Assembly: GCA_021827255.1 (NCBI GenBank)
Contig: JAKAWO010000205.1
Coordinates: forward strand, 1 to 5,762
Reading direction: 5' to 3'
DNA: 5,762 bases
DNA from: Acidobacteriota bacterium
GTDB taxonomy: Bacteria; Acidobacteriota; Terriglobia; UBA7540
The notes under the pieces are model-generated. The model saw only the letters and a list, made by a program, of their open reading frames with translations. It did no database searches and was not told the DNA's origin. Of the stretch, positions 5,232 to 5,762 are shown piece after piece; position 1 is the stretch's first letter, and each line of letters begins with the position of its first letter. A program made the position numbers and the translations under genes.

Positions 5232-5762
5232 CTACTTCGGCGATGAGCCGATTTTCCACTCGACCTGCGCCAGAACCGCGCCCAGGATTCTTGCGTCACG
5301 GTTGGTCAAACCCAAATGAAAGAGAAACCGGCGAAGTTTCAGGATCTGAGCGCGACGGGTCTTGGGCGTGAAGTAGCTGGCGGCCTCCAGGACTCGGATC
5401 GAGCGTTCGAGCAAATGCTCGAGGGAATGCACGCAGGCGGGATCGAGAGAGTGGGGGCGCGTCGCCCCAGGGGCCGGATGGAGCATCCCGGAGCGGGCGA
5501 GCTCATAACAGCAGACCGCGACAGCCTGCCCCAGATTCATTGAAGGGCAGGGGGACGCTGTGGGAATGCGCACCCAAGCGTGGCAGTGGCTCAGATGTTC
5601 GTTGGAAAGCCCGGTTTTCTCCGAGCCGAACAGCAGGGCGGCTCGCCCACGAACCTTGCGTCGCGCGAGCCAGCGCGGGAAGTCATCGAGAGAAATCAGA
5701 TCACGGTCGAGATGGCGGCGGCAGCCCGTGGTTGTGCCCACCACCAGGGCGCGGTCAGATCG
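5232..5762 (-). CDS. trmJ: tRNA/rRNA 2'-O-methyltransferase, TrmH family group 1 (TrmJ-like), N-terminus outside window
   Basis: The reading frame runs from the window edge to TAG at 5234-5232, giving 176 residues. A GTG at 5744 is not the real start, because the frame stays open upstream and SDRALVVGTTT is the internal segment equivalent to SLVVGTSAR in E. coli TrmJ. SPOUT-fold motif 2 is FGSEKTGLSNEHL (45-57) and motif 3 is IPTASPCPSMNLGQAVAVCCYEL (66-88); together they form the knotted SAM-binding site. A helical C-terminal region follows (about 113-172, with LRRFLFHLGLTNRDARILGAVLAQVEW), as in TrmJ and unlike short TrmL proteins. TrmJ methylates the 2'-OH of position 32 in tRNA anticodon loops; the exact substrate here is inferred. 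About 80 N-terminal residues, including the motif 1 arginine, are missing only because the window ends. The gene is convergent with the radical SAM gene. Confidence 0.82.
   Translation of the reverse strand, partial: RSDRALVVGTTTGCRRHLDRDLISLDDFPRWLARRKVRGRAALLFGSEKTGLSNEHLSHCHAWVRIPTASPCPSMNLGQAVAVCCYELARSGMLHPAPGATRPHSLDPACVHSLEHLLERSIRVLEAASYFTPKTRRAQILKLRRFLFHLGLTNRDARILGAVLAQVEWKIGSSPK

Noticed and set aside
4246..5259. Long antisense open frame (337 codons) opposite the radical SAM gene
   Set aside because: It lies fully against a gene with clear catalytic motifs, has arginine/leucine/alanine-rich composition typical of a GC-rich shadow frame, and shows no recognisable motif.
4754..5371. 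A + strand open frame crossing the radical SAM end and the convergent gap
   Set aside because: Ser/Ala/Arg/Pro-rich composition, overlaps two convincing genes in other frames, and is a typical GC-rich spurious frame.
1..5762. Search for tRNA genes, CRISPR arrays, insertion sequences or phage genes
   Set aside because: No regularly spaced repeats, cloverleaf-like segments, terminal inverted repeats with a transposase, or integrase-like proteins were seen by eye.

Overview
The window looks like a chromosomal segment of a GC-rich, double-membraned bacterium. The best guess is an acidobacterium or a close relative. This rests on remembered similarity of three proteins to acidobacterial families (the LolA/LolB-fold protein at the left edge, the 159-aa 'FWSYERGSWQYD' protein and the radical SAM protein), not on a search. 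No transposon, phage, CRISPR or RNA gene is visible.

Left part (1-3805, all + strand): five closely packed genes that look like one operon for moving lipoproteins or lipids to the outer membrane. In order they are: a LolA/LolB-fold protein that enters from outside the window and carries an in-frame stop (TGA 159-161); a single LolC/LolE/MacB-type permease (691-1788); its LolD-type ATPase (1857-2525); a small single-pass membrane protein of unknown function (2550-3029); and a secreted LolA-like carrier (best start 3074, end 3805). The first two genes overlap by 11 bp, and genes 4 and 5 lie 44 bp apart with a stop/start overlap (TGATG) between them. The inferred scheme is that ATPase and permease extract a lipidated substrate from the inner membrane, the LolA-like protein carries it across the periplasm, and the first protein may receive it or act as a second carrier.

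Middle (3806-4074): a 269-bp non-coding gap with small hairpins and one weak promoter-like sequence. It probably separates two transcription units.

Right part (4075-5762): a radical SAM protein with a SPASM-like cysteine-rich C-terminus (+ strand, 4075-5103) faces a TrmJ/TrmH-family RNA methyltransferase (- strand, stop at 5232, N-terminus beyond the window end). The 128-bp convergent gap holds a perfect 7-bp hairpin, a local imperfect duplication and a longer-range inverted repeat. Neither gene has an obvious functional link to the Lol-like operon.
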